Below are positions 8,363-17,099 of a stretch of DNA of 64,000 bases, in pieces. Position 1 is the first letter of the stretch, and every line of letters begins with the position of its first letter. Location of the stretch: positions 86,841 through 150,840 of the forward strand of contig JAPKBN010000002.1 in assembly GCA_026421215.1 (NCBI GenBank), in the 5' to 3' direction. The notes under the pieces were generated by a model. It was not told where the DNA came from. It was given only the letters and a program-made list of their open reading frames with translations, and searched no databases. The position numbers were made by a program, and so were the translations under genes. The DNA is from Dehalococcoidia bacterium (GTDB lineage Bacteria > Chloroflexota > Dehalococcoidia > Lucifugimonadales > Lucifugimonadaceae).

Positions 8363-8476
8363 CTAACCCTGGCGTTGCTTGTGCCGTCCATTGCTGCACA
8401 GCACGCGAATGACGCCCTTTCGTCGGATCACCTTGCAGTTGGCGCACCGAGGTTTTACAGATGCTCTTACTTTCAT
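8363..8476 (-). CDS. rpmJ: 50S ribosomal protein bL36
   Basis: Smallest large-subunit protein, binding 23S rRNA. Read directly from the minus strand: ATG at 8476, 37 codons, TAG at 8363-8365. The protein begins [17 protein letters not shown] and ends NGRHKQRQG. It keeps the zinc-ribbon ligands C11, C14, C27 and H32, so it is the C+ zinc form. It lies between infA and rpsM, exactly where bL36 is expected. Confidence 0.95.
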   Translation of the reverse strand: MKVRASVKPRCANCKVIRRKGVIRVLCSNGRHKQRQG

Positions 8477-8516
8477 ATCTCTAAATCCCGCCCCTGACGG
8501 TTAACTACAGACCGGT

Positions 8517-8735
8517 TTACTTGAACCGGTAGGTGATCCGGCCACGGGTGAGGTCGTAAGGAGAGAGCTCCACCAGCACCCTGTCGCCGGGGAGAACCCG
8601 GATGAAGTTCAACCGGATCTTTCCGGATGCGTGTGCCAGTACTTTGTGCCCGGTCGGGAGCTCCACGCGGAAGTTCGCGTTGGGAAGCGCCTCTGTGACC
8701 GTGCCCTCTACTTCGATGCCTTCCTTCTTAGCCAA
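8517..8735 (-). CDS. infA: Translation initiation factor IF-1
   Basis: Binds the ribosomal A site during initiation. 72 aa, a single OB-fold S1-like domain: [20 protein letters not shown], then [19 protein letters not shown] and [11 protein letters not shown], matching the family end to end. It sits between map and rpmJ in the spc/alpha junction block (adk-map-infA-rpmJ) of most non-proteobacterial genomes. Confidence 0.97.
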   Translation of the reverse strand: MAKKEGIEVEGTVTEALPNANFRVELPTGHKVLAHASGKIRLNFIRVLPGDRVLVELSPYDLTRGRITYRFK

Positions 8736-8760
8736 ATTTTCTCCGTTTCCCGTAAACCGT

Positions 8761-9573
8761 TTAAAGGACCGTCAAAACTTCAGGACCTTCTGGTGTTATC
8801 GCCAAGGTGTGTTCGAAATGCGCCGATAGTTTTCTGTCTGCCGTTACGACTGTCCAGCCATCGCCGAGGCTCTCAGTCCTCCACGTGCCAAGATTTACCA
8901 TTGGCTCTATGCAGATGACCATCCCCTCACGAAGTTGCGGTCCCTGCCCACCAACTCCCACATTTGGAATTTGCGGCGCTTCATGCAACCGACGGCCTAT
9001 TCCGTGTCCCGTGTACTCCCTGACTAGTTCAAATCCAAGAGGCCTTACGTACCCTTCCACTGCGGCGGAGATGTCTCCGACCCTAGCACCTGGGACCGCT
9101 GCCAGAATCCCCTGTTCCAGTGCACGCCGAGTTACCTCGACGAGCTCCTTCTTTTCTTCATCCCCATCCCCGGCTATTAGCGTTACCGCTGAGTCCCCGT
9201 GGAAGCCATCGACGACAGCGCCGATGTCCAACTTCACCAGATCACCGTCCTGGATCACCCGGTTGCCCGGGATCCCGTGGACTATCTCCTCGTTCAAGGA
9301 GGTACAGATCACACCCGGGAACGGAATCGCCCCCGGGATTGGCGCGTAGCCTAGAAAGGACGGTTCGGCGCCTCTATCCGAGATGACCTTCCGGGCTTCT
9401 TGATCCAGATGACCCGTAGTCATTCCGGGTTCCAGTATATTTATGAGCCGTTCCCTGACCGCCGCGACAACTTTCCCGGCAGCACGCATCGAATCCAGTT
9501 CACGGGCAGACTTAATAGTCGGTACCCGAAACATTGGATCCGATTCTGAGCCGAGATTTGTGCCGTGGTTCAA
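8761..9573 (-). CDS. map: Methionine aminopeptidase type I
   Basis: Removes the initiator methionine from nascent proteins. 270 aa. The five metal ligands are visible: D116 and D127 ([18 protein letters not shown]), H190 ([13 protein letters not shown]), E223 (CIEPMV) and E254 ([10 protein letters not shown]). H99 in EEIVHGIP is the substrate-contacting His. The start at TTG 9573 is supported by AGGAG five nt upstream; an in-frame ATG at 9534 (MFRVPTIKS) would give a more typical length but lacks a good ribosome-binding site. It lies between adk and infA. Confidence 0.95.
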   Translation of the reverse strand: MNHGTNLGSESDPMFRVPTIKSARELDSMRAAGKVVAAVRERLINILEPGMTTGHLDQEARKVISDRGAEPSFLGYAPIPGAIPFPGVICTSLNEEIVHGIPGNRVIQDGDLVKLDIGAVVDGFHGDSAVTLIAGDGDEEKKELVEVTRRALEQGILAAVPGARVGDISAAVEGYVRPLGFELVREYTGHGIGRRLHEAPQIPNVGVGGQGPQLREGMVICIEPMVNLGTWRTESLGDGWTVVTADRKLSAHFEHTLAITPEGPEVLTVL

Positions 9574-9640
9574 GAAAGCTCCTAAAGATTATAGCTGATG
9601 CCTGATCAGGCCGCACCTGCCGGATGGGATTGCGCGCAAG

Positions 9641-10279
9641 CTAGCCGAGCGCGGCGGCCAGATCTTCCTGCACGCCGTCGATCGACTGTTCTCCATCGAC
9701 TTCCACCAGGGTGCCAATTTTTTGGTAATGATCGAGTACGGGCGTCGTTTGTGTTGCGTATACCCTGAGACGGTTTAGCACCGCTTCAGGCTTATCGTCC
9801 TCTCGTCGGACCAGATCGCTGCCGCAGTCATCGCACTTGTCAGCATTCCGCGGTTTATTAAAAGCATCGTGATACGGCCGCTGGCAATTTGGGCAGGTAG
9901 CACGCCCTGCAAGGCGGCGGACCAGCTCCTCTTCTGAGACCTTAAAAAAGATTGATCGGTCCACGCTCGTGTTGGCCGCAGTGAGCGCCTCGTCGAGGGC
10001 GGCTGCTTGCGCGACTGTGCGCGGAAAACCGTCTAACAAAATCCCATCAGAATCAGGGCCCTCCAGTCGGCCCTTGATCATCCCGATCATCACATCGTCC
10101 GGGACTAGGTCGCCGCGATCCATGAACGCTTTGGCGGCCAGGCCCAGTTCAGTAGCGGCGGCCACTTCTGCGCGAAGTAGATCACCTGTCGCCAGATGCG
10201 TCAGGTTCTTCTTTTGTGCGAGAGTTTTGGCCTGTGTGCCCTTGCCTGCTCCGGGCGCGCCAAGAAATACGATGAGCAA
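9641..10279 (-). CDS. adk: Adenylate kinase, zinc-LID form
   Basis: Interconverts ATP + AMP and 2 ADP. 212 aa. The P-loop is GAPGAGKGT (residues 7-15), with DGFPRT (83-88) as part of the AMP site. The long LID domain carries four cysteines, C129-x2-C132 and C149-x2-C152, binding structural zinc as in Gram-positive enzymes. It follows secY, the canonical secY-adk-map-infA order; here it doubles as a housekeeping gene inside the ribosomal run. Confidence 0.97.
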   Translation of the reverse strand: MLIVFLGAPGAGKGTQAKTLAQKKNLTHLATGDLLRAEVAAATELGLAAKAFMDRGDLVPDDVMIGMIKGRLEGPDSDGILLDGFPRTVAQAAALDEALTAANTSVDRSIFFKVSEEELVRRLAGRATCPNCQRPYHDAFNKPRNADKCDDCGSDLVRREDDKPEAVLNRLRVYATQTTPVLDHYQKIGTLVEVDGEQSIDGVQEDLAAALG

Positions 10280-10328
10280 CGAGTAAGTTTGCCTCTGTGC
10301 CTTTAATCGGTTAGCGGATCGGGTTGAT

Positions 10329-11699
10329 TTAGCGGATGAAACCTTCGTAGTTACGCATCAGCAACTGGGCCTCAAGTTGCCTCATCGTGTCCAGAGCTAC
10401 GCCGACCATGATCAAAAGACTGGTCGCGCTGACGATGCTCGTGGATGCGGCAACGCTCGTTATCTGGCCGGACAGGTACGGCATTATGGCGATGAATCCC
10501 AGGAATAACGCACCTCCCCACGTGATACGGAAGATCACGCGCATGAGGTAGTCGTGCGTCGGTTTACCGGGCCTGATCCCGGGCACAAAGCCACCGTTTT
10601 TCTGCAAGTTTTCCGCCAGGTTCTGCTGGTTGAACGTGACGAGCGCATAAAAGAATGTGAACACCACTACTAGCACAAACACCATGATCCAGTAGAACAG
10701 GCTTGTGGGACTCATAGCGTTTGTAAAGAACTGCGACATGTTCGCCACAACGCTGTCGCTCGCCGGGTCCGCAAAGTAACTGGCGAGGGTCGGCGGAAGG
10801 ATCAAAATTGAGAACGCGAAGATCAACGGAATCATGCCCGCCGAGTTGACGCGTAACGGTATATGGGTAGCGCCAGCCTGCCGATACATTCGGCCACCGC
10901 GGAAGATATTACGTCCGTATTGGACCGGGACTCTACGTTGAGCCTCGTTAAACACCACGATGAAATAGATCATCGCCAGTGTTATACCGCCCAGCATTAA
11001 TAACTGGAATCCCTGATCCCTGATCAGCGCGCCCTGACCTATGATCTGTGGCAGCGTAGACACGATTCCCGCGAAAATAATCAGCGAGATTCCGTTGCCG
11101 ATGCCCTTCTCAGTGATTAATTCACCAAGCCAAACTAAGAACATAGTTCCGGCCACGAACGCGCTCAAGATCGCAACCGTCCCGAGCAGCTCCCCGCTGC
11201 CAAGGCCGATGCCTGAAATCGCCCCGCCCTGCATCCCGCCGAGCCCACCGCTCTGCAGCAGGTTCAACTGGCCGTAACCTTGAAGGATGGCGATAGGGAC
11301 TGTCAGATAATGCGTGAGTTGGTTGATCTTCTGGCGGCCATATTGCCCCTCAGCCGACAGCTCTTTGAGCGACGGGATGAGCGGTGTCATGATCTGAATG
11401 ATGATGGACGCCGTGATGTACGGGTACACGCCAAGCGCGGCGACGCTTAGGTTTCGAAGAGCGCCTCCACTGAACAGGTCCAGGAACCCGAGTAGGGGGC
11501 TGGCCTCAAACGCAGCGGCGAGGGCGTCGCGGTCCACTCCTGGTACCGGGAGGTGCGCTGTAAACCGGAAAACAACCAGAATCGCCAACGTAAATAAAAT
11601 GCGGTACCGGAGGTCCGGAATCCGCATCGAATCTATCACGGCCTGCAGTAAGGCAGGACGTGTGGATTCTGTTCTTTGTGCCTGGGCTTCTCGGATCAA
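10329..11699 (-). CDS. secY: Protein translocase subunit SecY
   Basis: Channel subunit of the SecYEG translocon in the cytoplasmic membrane. 456 aa with about ten hydrophobic segments, starting near IPDLRYRILFTLAILVVFRF. The plug/TM2 region reads SGGALRNLSVAALGVYPYI. Cytoplasmic loop signatures include LTEKGIGNGISLIIFAGI, RRVPVQYG and NLQKNGGFVPGIRPGKPT. The start is TTG 11699 with AAGGT upstream. It lies between rplO and adk at the end of the spc-type block. Confidence 0.96.
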   Translation of the reverse strand: MIREAQAQRTESTRPALLQAVIDSMRIPDLRYRILFTLAILVVFRFTAHLPVPGVDRDALAAAFEASPLLGFLDLFSGGALRNLSVAALGVYPYITASIIIQIMTPLIPSLKELSAEGQYGRQKINQLTHYLTVPIAILQGYGQLNLLQSGGLGGMQGGAISGIGLGSGELLGTVAILSAFVAGTMFLVWLGELITEKGIGNGISLIIFAGIVSTLPQIIGQGALIRDQGFQLLMLGGITLAMIYFIVVFNEAQRRVPVQYGRNIFRGGRMYRQAGATHIPLRVNSAGMIPLIFAFSILILPPTLASYFADPASDSVVANMSQFFTNAMSPTSLFYWIMVFVLVVVFTFFYALVTFNQQNLAENLQKNGGFVPGIRPGKPTHDYLMRVIFRITWGGALFLGFIAIMPYLSGQITSVAASTSIVSATSLLIMVGVALDTMRQLEAQLLMRNYEGFIR

Positions 11700-11742
11700 C
11701 GACGTACCTTCACCGTGGCAAATTCCCGGGGATGAGTAATAG

Positions 11743-12183
11743 CTAGGCTATTACGACTACGCTGCCACCAGCCGCTTCGATTTTTGTCTGTGCAGACTTG
11801 CTGAATCCGTGCGCCGTTACCTGAAGAGACGTAGAGATTTCACCATCTCCCAGGATCTTAACTTTCTCGCTCGATTTCGTGATGATGCCGGCGGAAGCTA
11901 GTTCAGCAGGGCCCACCTCCGCGTTCGCCTCAAATATATCGAGACGTGACACGTTGACTGGGATGTACTCGACGCGCCATTTATTATTGAAGCCCCGCAA
12001 GTACGGCAGACGCTTCACCAACGGCAACTGTCCGCCTTCGAAAAACGGCTTTATGCTCGTGCGCTGTTTCTGCCCCTTGGAGCCTCGGGTGGAGTAAGTA
12101 CCGCGGCCGCTGCCATCCCCACGCCCGACACGTCGTCGAGGACGTACCGAACCCGGTGCGGGTTTGAGGTCATGTAATCCCAT
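11743..12183 (-). CDS. rplO: 50S ribosomal protein uL15
   Basis: Late-assembling large-subunit protein. 146 aa. It begins MGLHDLKPAPGSVRPRRRVG, followed by the glycine-rich GRGDGSGRGTYSTRGSKGQK tail that threads into rRNA, and ends in the globular VTAHGFSKSAQTKIEAAGGS motif. It follows rpmD and precedes secY, as in the standard spc operon. Confidence 0.97.
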   Translation of the reverse strand: MGLHDLKPAPGSVRPRRRVGRGDGSGRGTYSTRGSKGQKQRTSIKPFFEGGQLPLVKRLPYLRGFNNKWRVEYIPVNVSRLDIFEANAEVGPAELASAGIITKSSEKVKILGDGEISTSLQVTAHGFSKSAQTKIEAAGGSVVVIA

Positions 12184-12227
12184 TTGCCTAATGTACCTGC
12201 AATCGTTGGTTTCTCGAAAGCCAGTTC

Positions 12228-12410
12228 TTAGTCGGCTTCTTCAACAGTTATAAGATGCCGGACCTTTTTGATCATCCCACGGACGGCGGAATTGTCTGGC
12301 CGGACGACCTGTTGCCGGATTTTGCGGAGACCAAGAGACTGCAATGTAGCTCTCTGGTCCTGCGGGTAGCCGATCTTGCTCTTGATCTGAGTAATTCTAA
12401 GGTCACCCAT
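12228..12410 (-). CDS. rpmD: 50S ribosomal protein uL30
   Basis: Small large-subunit protein, 60 aa, the normal length. The sequence LRITQIKSKIGYPQDQRATL and LGLRKIRQQVVRPDNSAVRG is diagnostic for bacterial uL30. It starts 3 bp after rpsE and precedes rplO, the standard order. Confidence 0.95.
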   Translation of the reverse strand: MGDLRITQIKSKIGYPQDQRATLQSLGLRKIRQQVVRPDNSAVRGMIKKVRHLITVEEAD

Positions 12411-12413
12411 TGC

Positions 12414-13163
12414 TTACTCCGCCGTTGCCGCCGACGCGACCGCTTCTGCGACCGGATCGGGCTGCGGGGTCGGGGTCGAGTTGTCATAGCCCATCCGACG
12501 GGCGACCTCGGCCTTCGGGTCACGCAACAGGCTTAACGCAAGTAACGTGGCACGTACGATATTAAGTGTGTTGCTAGAGCCAAAGGTCTTTGACAGGACG
12601 TCTTTGATGCCGGCAACTTCCATGACCGCACGCACGCCACCACCGGCGATGATGCCGGTGCCGGGAGCGGCTGGTTTCAGCAGCACCTTGGCGCCACCAA
12701 ACTTGGCCTGGATCTCGTGCGGCAGGGTAGTGCCGTTGAGGACAACGGACTTCATCTCACGCTTGGCTCCGGCGGTGCCTTTACGCACTGCGTCCGGAAC
12801 GGCCTTGGCCTTGCCGAGACTCATCCCAACCTTGCCTTCGCTATCGCCCACAACCACGAGCGCGTTGAAGCTCAGGTGACGACCACCTTTGACGACCTTG
12901 GAGACACGTCGAATCTTGATTACGCGTTCTTCGAGGCCTGAATCTTCTCGCTCCTGTGGCCGTTCGCGCCGGGGACCACGGCCTCTGCCGCGATCGCCGC
13001 CACCACGTCCACCCTGGTTTCCTGGGCCGCCTGGGCCGCCTGGGCCGCCTGGGCCGCCTGGGCCGCCTGGGCCGCCTGGGCCACCACGTCCGCCACGTCC
13101 CCCCCTGTTACCACCACCGCCACGTGCTCCGGGTGATCCACCCGGCCTGTTCTGTTGAGTCAT
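12414..13163 (-). CDS. rpsE: 30S ribosomal protein uS5 with Gly-rich N-extension
   Basis: Small-subunit protein at the mRNA entry channel, important for decoding accuracy. 249 aa against the usual 160-175. The core begins near residue 80 (ERVIKIRRVSKVVKGGRHLSF) and includes ALVVVGDSEGKVGMSLGKA, the APGTGIIAGGGVRAVMEVAG block and KTFGSSNTLNIVRATL. The extra 75 or so N-terminal residues are Gly, Arg and Pro rich, with seven Gly-Gly-Pro units encoded by a 9-bp tandem repeat, then Arg-Gly-rich sequence. The C-terminus has a short Ala, Pro and Thr tail. The extension is likely disordered and may touch RNA (inference). Confidence 0.95.
   Translation of the reverse strand: MTQQNRPGGSPGARGGGGNRGGRGGRGGPGGPGGPGGPGGPGGPGGPGNQGGRGGGDRGRGRGPRRERPQEREDSGLEERVIKIRRVSKVVKGGRHLSFNALVVVGDSEGKVGMSLGKAKAVPDAVRKGTAGAKREMKSVVLNGTTLPHEIQAKFGGAKVLLKPAAPGTGIIAGGGVRAVMEVAGIKDVLSKTFGSSNTLNIVRATLLALSLLRDPKAEVARRMGYDNSTPTPQPDPVAEAVASAATAE
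13021..13083 (-). repeat. 9-bp minisatellite, seven units, inside rpsE
   Basis: Seven consecutive copies of the 9-mer CCTGGGCCG (+ strand) fill 13021-13083; the last unit ends in CCA. Read on the coding strand each unit gives Gly-Gly-Pro. Because the unit is a multiple of three, gain or loss of copies keeps the frame and changes only the length of the uS5 N-terminal tail. Confidence 0.95.
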
Positions 13164-13532
13164 CTAAAACTCCAGACCCACTTCGCGCGCTGCTTCCGCG
13201 AGCGCCTTCACACGGCCGTGGTACGCGTAGCCACCGCGATCGAACACCACGCGTTCGACTCCGGCATCTTTTGCCTTTTGAGCGATCGACGTGCCGACCG
13301 CAGTCGCACTGTTGATCTTGCCGCCCTTGGCTGACTCGCCCCGGAGATCCGGATCGAGTGTTGAGGCGGCGACGAGAGTGTGACCGGCTGAGTCGTCGAT
13401 CACTTGTGCATAGATGTGATGATGACTGCGAAACACAGCCAACCGCGGCCGCTCTTGCGAGCCGGATACTTTTTTGCGCAATCGGCGATGACGCATCAAA
13501 CGCCTTGGTTCTTTTTTCTTCGTGTATGCCAT
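13164..13532 (-). CDS. rplR: 50S ribosomal protein uL18
   Basis: Binds 5S rRNA together with uL5 in the central protuberance. 122 aa: [37 protein letters not shown], then [20 protein letters not shown] at the end, the family C-terminal signature. It lies directly before rpsE (adjacent bases) and after rplF, the usual order. Confidence 0.97.
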   Translation of the reverse strand: MAYTKKKEPRRLMRHRRLRKKVSGSQERPRLAVFRSHHHIYAQVIDDSAGHTLVAASTLDPDLRGESAKGGKINSATAVGTSIAQKAKDAGVERVVFDRGGYAYHGRVKALAEAAREVGLEF

Positions 13533-13537
13533 CTTGA

Positions 13538-14083
13538 CTATTCCGCCCTAGCGGCACTTTTGCCGGGCTTGAGGTGGATCTGTTCGCCGTCGTAACGCAC
13601 GCCTTTTCCGGTGTAAGCGTTTGGCGGCCGGAGCTTGCGGATGACTGCGGCCTGGTGCCCCACAGCCTGCTTATCCGCGCCCTTTACGACGACGCGTACC
13701 TGTCCGTCCGCTTCCAGCGTGATGCCTTCCAGCGGTTGAACTTCAACCGGGTGGCTGAATCCAAGCTGGAAGGTGAGGCCTTTGCCATTTTGTTGAACCC
13801 GGTAACCCGTGCCGATCAAATCAAGGGCACGCTCGTAACCGTCCGATACCCCGATGACCATGTTGTTCAACAGGGAACGTGTCAACCCGTGTAGTGCACG
13901 GTGCTTCTGTTCGTCCGAGGGACGGGTCACCTTGAGGATCCCGTCTTCCAGGGCGACAGTCATGTCTTGATGGAACTCGGATTTGAGTTCGCCGTTTTTA
14001 CCCTTGACCGTGACCGCATTGCCGTCGATTTTTACGTCGACACCTGATGGTACGGGGATGGGGGCGTTACCAATTCTGCTCAT
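13538..14083 (-). CDS. rplF: 50S ribosomal protein uL6
   Basis: Large-subunit protein near the factor-binding site. 181 aa with two homologous domains. It begins [20 protein letters not shown], has [20 protein letters not shown] in the middle and ends with [22 protein letters not shown], all diagnostic. It follows rpsH and precedes rplR. Confidence 0.97.
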   Translation of the reverse strand: MSRIGNAPIPVPSGVDVKIDGNAVTVKGKNGELKSEFHQDMTVALEDGILKVTRPSDEQKHRALHGLTRSLLNNMVIGVSDGYERALDLIGTGYRVQQNGKGLTFQLGFSHPVEVQPLEGITLEADGQVRVVVKGADKQAVGHQAAVIRKLRPPNAYTGKGVRYDGEQIHLKPGKSAARAE

Positions 14084-14101
14084 CGTTAAATACTCCCGCC
14101 C

Positions 14102-14506
14102 TTACCAGACATAGAACAAGAGCTCACCGCCAATGCCGCGCCGCCAAGCCTCGCGCCCGGTTAGCACGCCGGCGGATGTCGAAATAAACGACACGCCAAG
14201 GCCACCGTAGTAGCGAGGAATCTCCCGTCGGCCGACGTAAACCCGAAGGCCGGGCCTACTTACGCGCTTCAATCCGGTGATGACCGGAGTCTCGTCCTCG
14301 TAGTATTTGAGGCCTAGACTCATCATCGGTTGTTTTTTGTCTTCTGCCTCTTCTATCTCGACAGAGGATATGAAACCTTCGCGCTGTAGCATCCGAGCCA
14401 GCGACCTCTTTGTTTTAGAGGCCGGGACGAGGACGCTGTCGTGTCTGACTTGGATGGCATTGCGCACCCTGGTCAACATGTCAGATATTGGATCGGTAAC
14501 GGGCAT
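14102..14506 (-). CDS. rpsH: 30S ribosomal protein uS8
   Basis: Primary 16S rRNA-binding protein; in E. coli it is the spc operon repressor. 134 aa, begins MPVTDPISDMLTRVRNAIQV. The C-terminal rRNA-binding block reads RYYGGLGVSFISTSAGVLTG, with AWRRGIGGELLFYVW at the end. It lies between the zinc-type rpsN and rplF. No S8-binding leader was recognised around rplX-rplE. Confidence 0.97.
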   Translation of the reverse strand: MPVTDPISDMLTRVRNAIQVRHDSVLVPASKTKRSLARMLQREGFISSVEIEEAEDKKQPMMSLGLKYYEDETPVITGLKRVSRPGLRVYVGRREIPRYYGGLGVSFISTSAGVLTGREAWRRGIGGELLFYVW

Positions 14507-14630
14507 TCGCTGTTCCTGATTCTTACTACACTGGTGGTTTGCCTGCCGGGCGGTTTTCCTAAAAAAACGCTCCGAGGCACCTTCCGGCGATAACCGCTGG
14601 CCACCATATCGTGGGACGGAACGGGCCTTT

Positions 14631-14840
14631 TTACAGGCTTGCTTTCCTGATGCCGGGAAGCTCGCCCTTGAGGGCCAGTGAACGGAAGCAAATGCGGCAC
14701 ATTCCGACGAATCGGATGTATCCGCGCGGCCGTCCGCATCTTTCGCACCGGTTGTGGAACTGGACCGGGTACTTCATCGTGCCCGCTGCAAGTTCGCGCT
14801 TCTGGCGCTTCCACTTCTCTACTTTTGTTTTCTTAGCCAA
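14631..14840 (-). CDS. rpsZ: 30S ribosomal protein uS14, zinc (type Z) form
   Basis: Small-subunit head protein. 69 aa from TTG 14840 ([18 protein letters not shown]). The open frame extends to 14927, but the family start MAKK fits the TTG. Four zinc ligands, C32-x2-C35 and C48-x2-C51 ([23 protein letters not shown]), and the ending PGIRKASL identify the short zinc form. The N-terminal stretch before the zinc ribbon is slightly longer than in Bacillus. It lies between rplE and rpsH, as expected. Confidence 0.95.
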   Translation of the reverse strand: MAKKTKVEKWKRQKRELAAGTMKYPVQFHNRCERCGRPRGYIRFVGMCRICFRSLALKGELPGIRKASL

Positions 14841-14880
14841 ATGGGATTCCCGGAATTTCTGAGTGGATAAATAGAAAGAG

Positions 14881-15462
14881 CTACGCGGGGTCTTCAATTC
14901 GTTCGAAGGGCATCCCGAGAAGCTCAAGCATTCGGCGGCCTTCTTCGTCCGTGTTTGCGGAGGTCACTATGTTGACCTGGAGGCCGCGCAGCCGGTCGAT
15001 TTCATTGTAGTCGATCTCCGGAAACACGATCTGTTCCCGGATGCCAAGGGAGTAGTTGCCACGCCCATCAAATGATCGCCTCGAGAGTCCGTGGAAGTCA
15101 CGGACTCTTGGTAGCGTCAGGTTGATGAGCCGGTCAAGGAAGTCCCACATGCGCTGACCGCGCATCGTGACCGTGATCCCGACCTGCATCCCTTCGCGGA
15201 GTTTGAAGTTGGAGATGGACACCCTGGCTCGTTGTACCACCGGCTTCTGGCCGGTGATGGTGGTCACATCACCAAGTGCGGCGTCGAGCGCGTTGCGGTT
15301 GTCCAACGCCTCGCCGATACCGATGTTCACGACGATCTTGAGCGGCTTTGGAGTCTGCATCGGGTTCGAGTAACCGAACTCAGTCTGCATATCCGCGGCT
15401 ACCTGCTCACGATATTTGATTTTAAGCCGGGGCTGTTCTGCCACGGTGGCTTCAGGACTCAC
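14881..15462 (-). CDS. rplE: 50S ribosomal protein uL5
   Basis: Binds 5S rRNA and contacts P-site tRNA. 193 aa. Diagnostic segments are [57 protein letters not shown] and [20 protein letters not shown]. The start overlaps the rplX 3' end by 11 bp; about 15 residues before the normal core form a short N-terminal extension. An ordinary spc operon member. Confidence 0.97.
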   Translation of the reverse strand: MSPEATVAEQPRLKIKYREQVAADMQTEFGYSNPMQTPKPLKIVVNIGIGEALDNRNALDAALGDVTTITGQKPVVQRARVSISNFKLREGMQVGITVTMRGQRMWDFLDRLINLTLPRVRDFHGLSRRSFDGRGNYSLGIREQIVFPEIDYNEIDRLRGLQVNIVTSANTDEEGRRMLELLGMPFERIEDPA

Positions 15463-15763
15463 TGCTACCTCTTACGACTCGTATCTTCGTGCCGTCCTCA
15501 AGTACGCGGAACCCGACTCTACCGGAGTTACCCGTCTCGGGATCTACGAACGCCACGTTTGATATCTGGATTGGTGCTTCTTGCTGGATGATCCCGGCCT
15601 GTGCCGTACCAGCCTGCTGTTTGACGTGGCGGGTGACCAGATTCACGCCTTCAACGACGACGGTGTTTTTCTTTCGGTCTATCCGAGCCACTTCGCCCTG
15701 CTTGCCGCGATCCTTGCCTGCCAGCACTTTGACCTGGTCTCCTCGTCGAATACGCTGTGCCAT
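15452..15763 (-). CDS. rplX: 50S ribosomal protein uL24
   Basis: Assembly initiator near the tunnel exit. 103 aa. The KOW motif is at the N-terminus: RIRRGDQVKVLAGKDRGKQG. VEGVNLVTRHVKQQ and ISNVAFVDPETGNSGRVGFR are further family markers. It overlaps rplE by 11 bp, and rplN precedes it by 2 bp. Confidence 0.97.
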   Translation of the reverse strand: MAQRIRRGDQVKVLAGKDRGKQGEVARIDRKKNTVVVEGVNLVTRHVKQQAGTAQAGIIQQEAPIQISNVAFVDPETGNSGRVGFRVLEDGTKIRVVRGSSES

Positions 15764-15765
15764 GT

Positions 15766-16134
15766 TTACAGCACCTCCGGGGCTAGTGAGACGATCCGCA
15801 TGTAGTCGCGTTCCCGCAGTTCCCTGGCCACCGGGCCAAAGATACGAGTGCCACGCGGGTTCTGGGCCTCACCGATGATGACGACAGCGTTGTCGTCAAA
15901 CTTGATATATGAACCGTCCGGTCGACGTGTGTTCTTTGTCACTCGGACGATTACGGCCTTGACCACTTCGTGCATCTTCACAGTGCCGCCGGGCGTCGCG
16001 TCTTTTACGGCGGCTGTGATCACGTCACCGAGTCCGCCATAACGACGACGGCTCCCGCCATCGACGTGAATGCACATCACTTCGCGGGCTCCTGAGTTAT
16101 CGGCGACGCGTAGACGCGTTTGTACCTGAATCAC
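15766..16134 (-). CDS. rplN: 50S ribosomal protein uL14
   Basis: Forms intersubunit bridges B5/B8 on the large subunit. 122 aa, the standard length. It begins [20 protein letters not shown], the family signature, and ends [20 protein letters not shown] with VSLAPEVL. It lies between rpsQ (adjacent bases) and rplX. Confidence 0.98.
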   Translation of the reverse strand: MIQVQTRLRVADNSGAREVMCIHVDGGSRRRYGGLGDVITAAVKDATPGGTVKMHEVVKAVIVRVTKNTRRPDGSYIKFDDNAVVIIGEAQNPRGTRIFGPVARELRERDYMRIVSLAPEVL

Positions 16135-16464
16135 TTACTCAGTCCCCGTCGACTCTTCGGTTTCGGTCGGTTCCAGCGTCGTCGACAGTTCAGATGGCTG
16201 GAAATCAGCGACGTCGCCCGTCTGCAGGATTTCGAGTAGCCGCCAGCGTTTGTTGCGTGAAAGTGGGCGCGTCTCTTCGATGCGAACAACGTCGCCCAGA
16301 TGAGCCTGATTGTTCTCGTCATGGGCCATGAATTTGGTCATGCGACGGCGCGACTTGCCGATAAGACGGTCGCGTTGACTCCAATAGAACTCGACCGTGA
16401 TGGTCTTGTCCATTTTGTCACTGACGACCGTGCCAGTTCTCTGTTTTTGCATCCCGGATGTCAA
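16135..16464 (-). CDS. rpsQ: 30S ribosomal protein uS17
   Basis: Primary 16S rRNA-binding protein. Up to 109 aa, longer than the usual 80-90. The OB-fold core reads RTGTVVSDKMDKTITVEFYW, then HLGDVVRIEETRPLSRNKRW. After the core comes an acidic tail rich in Thr, Glu and Ser (about 25 residues). Two starts are possible: TTG 16464, overlapping the rpmC stop as TTGA, or ATG 16452 (MQKQRTG), which better matches family N-termini. Confidence 0.95.
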   Translation of the reverse strand: MTSGMQKQRTGTVVSDKMDKTITVEFYWSQRDRLIGKSRRRMTKFMAHDENNQAHLGDVVRIEETRPLSRNKRWRLLEILQTGDVADFQPSELSTTLEPTETEESTGTE

Positions 16465-16667
16465 CTCTGAAGCGCCTCAGCAATCTCGCGTTCTCGCAGC
16501 ACCGTCCGGATTCGGGCAATGGTGCGACGTGTGGACTTTATTTCACTGGAATCTTGTAGTTGGAGCGTAGCCTTCCGGAACCGGAGATTCATCATCCCCC
16601 GTTGCAGGTCTTCAAGCTCTTTGATGAGCTCGTCGTGGCTTAGCCCTCTTACTTCGTCAATATTCAC
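16461..16667 (-). CDS. rpmC: 50S ribosomal protein uL29
   Basis: Sits at the tunnel exit and contacts trigger factor and SRP. 68 aa, two long helices: VRGLSHDELIKELEDLQRGM, NLRFRKATLQLQDSSEIK and RRTIARIRTVLREREI. It lies between rplP and rpsQ, the invariant order of the S10 operon. Confidence 0.96.
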   Translation of the reverse strand: MNIDEVRGLSHDELIKELEDLQRGMMNLRFRKATLQLQDSSEIKSTRRTIARIRTVLREREIAEALQS

Positions 16668-16679
16668 CTGTATCTCCGT

Positions 16680-17096
16680 CTAGACCAGGTTCTCGCGGGA
16701 AATAATAGTTGTTCGTACCGGCAGCTTGTGGCTGGCGCTAACAAGCGCCTCACGTGCCAAATCGATCGGAACTCCGCCGATCTCAAACATCATTCGGCCA
16801 CGGCGAACGACTGCGACCCAGTGGTCTACTGCGCCCTTGCCGCCGCCCATGCGGGTCTCAGCCGGTCTGGCGGAAACGGATTTGTCCGGGAATACCCGAA
16901 TCCAAACCTGTCCGCCACGGTTTAGTTTGTGAACGATGGCCCTACGTGCGGCCTCGATCTGTCGTGAAGTCAGCCATGCGGCTTCCAACGACTTCAGACC
17001 AAGCGCGCCAAACTCCAAGGAACTCCCGGCTTTTGGCGAGCCGTTCATACGTCCCCGGTGGTGCTTGCGGTACTTAACCCTTTTTGGTTGAAGCAT
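16680..17096 (-). CDS. rplP: 50S ribosomal protein uL16
   Basis: Large-subunit protein near the A-site tRNA elbow, needed for late 50S maturation. 138 aa, beginning [19 protein letters not shown]. Conserved internal segments include [40 protein letters not shown] and [17 protein letters not shown]. It lies 3 bp after rpsC. Confidence 0.98.
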   Translation of the reverse strand: MLQPKRVKYRKHHRGRMNGSPKAGSSLEFGALGLKSLEAAWLTSRQIEAARRAIVHKLNRGGQVWIRVFPDKSVSARPAETRMGGGKGAVDHWVAVVRRGRMMFEIGGVPIDLAREALVSASHKLPVRTTIISRENLV

Positions 17097-17099
17097 CGT

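Noticed and set aside
12889..13158. Open frame on the + strand with collagen-like Pro-Pro-Gly repeats
   Set aside because: It is the antisense reading of the rpsE minisatellite; no start context or independent signal, and rpsE on the other strand is certain.
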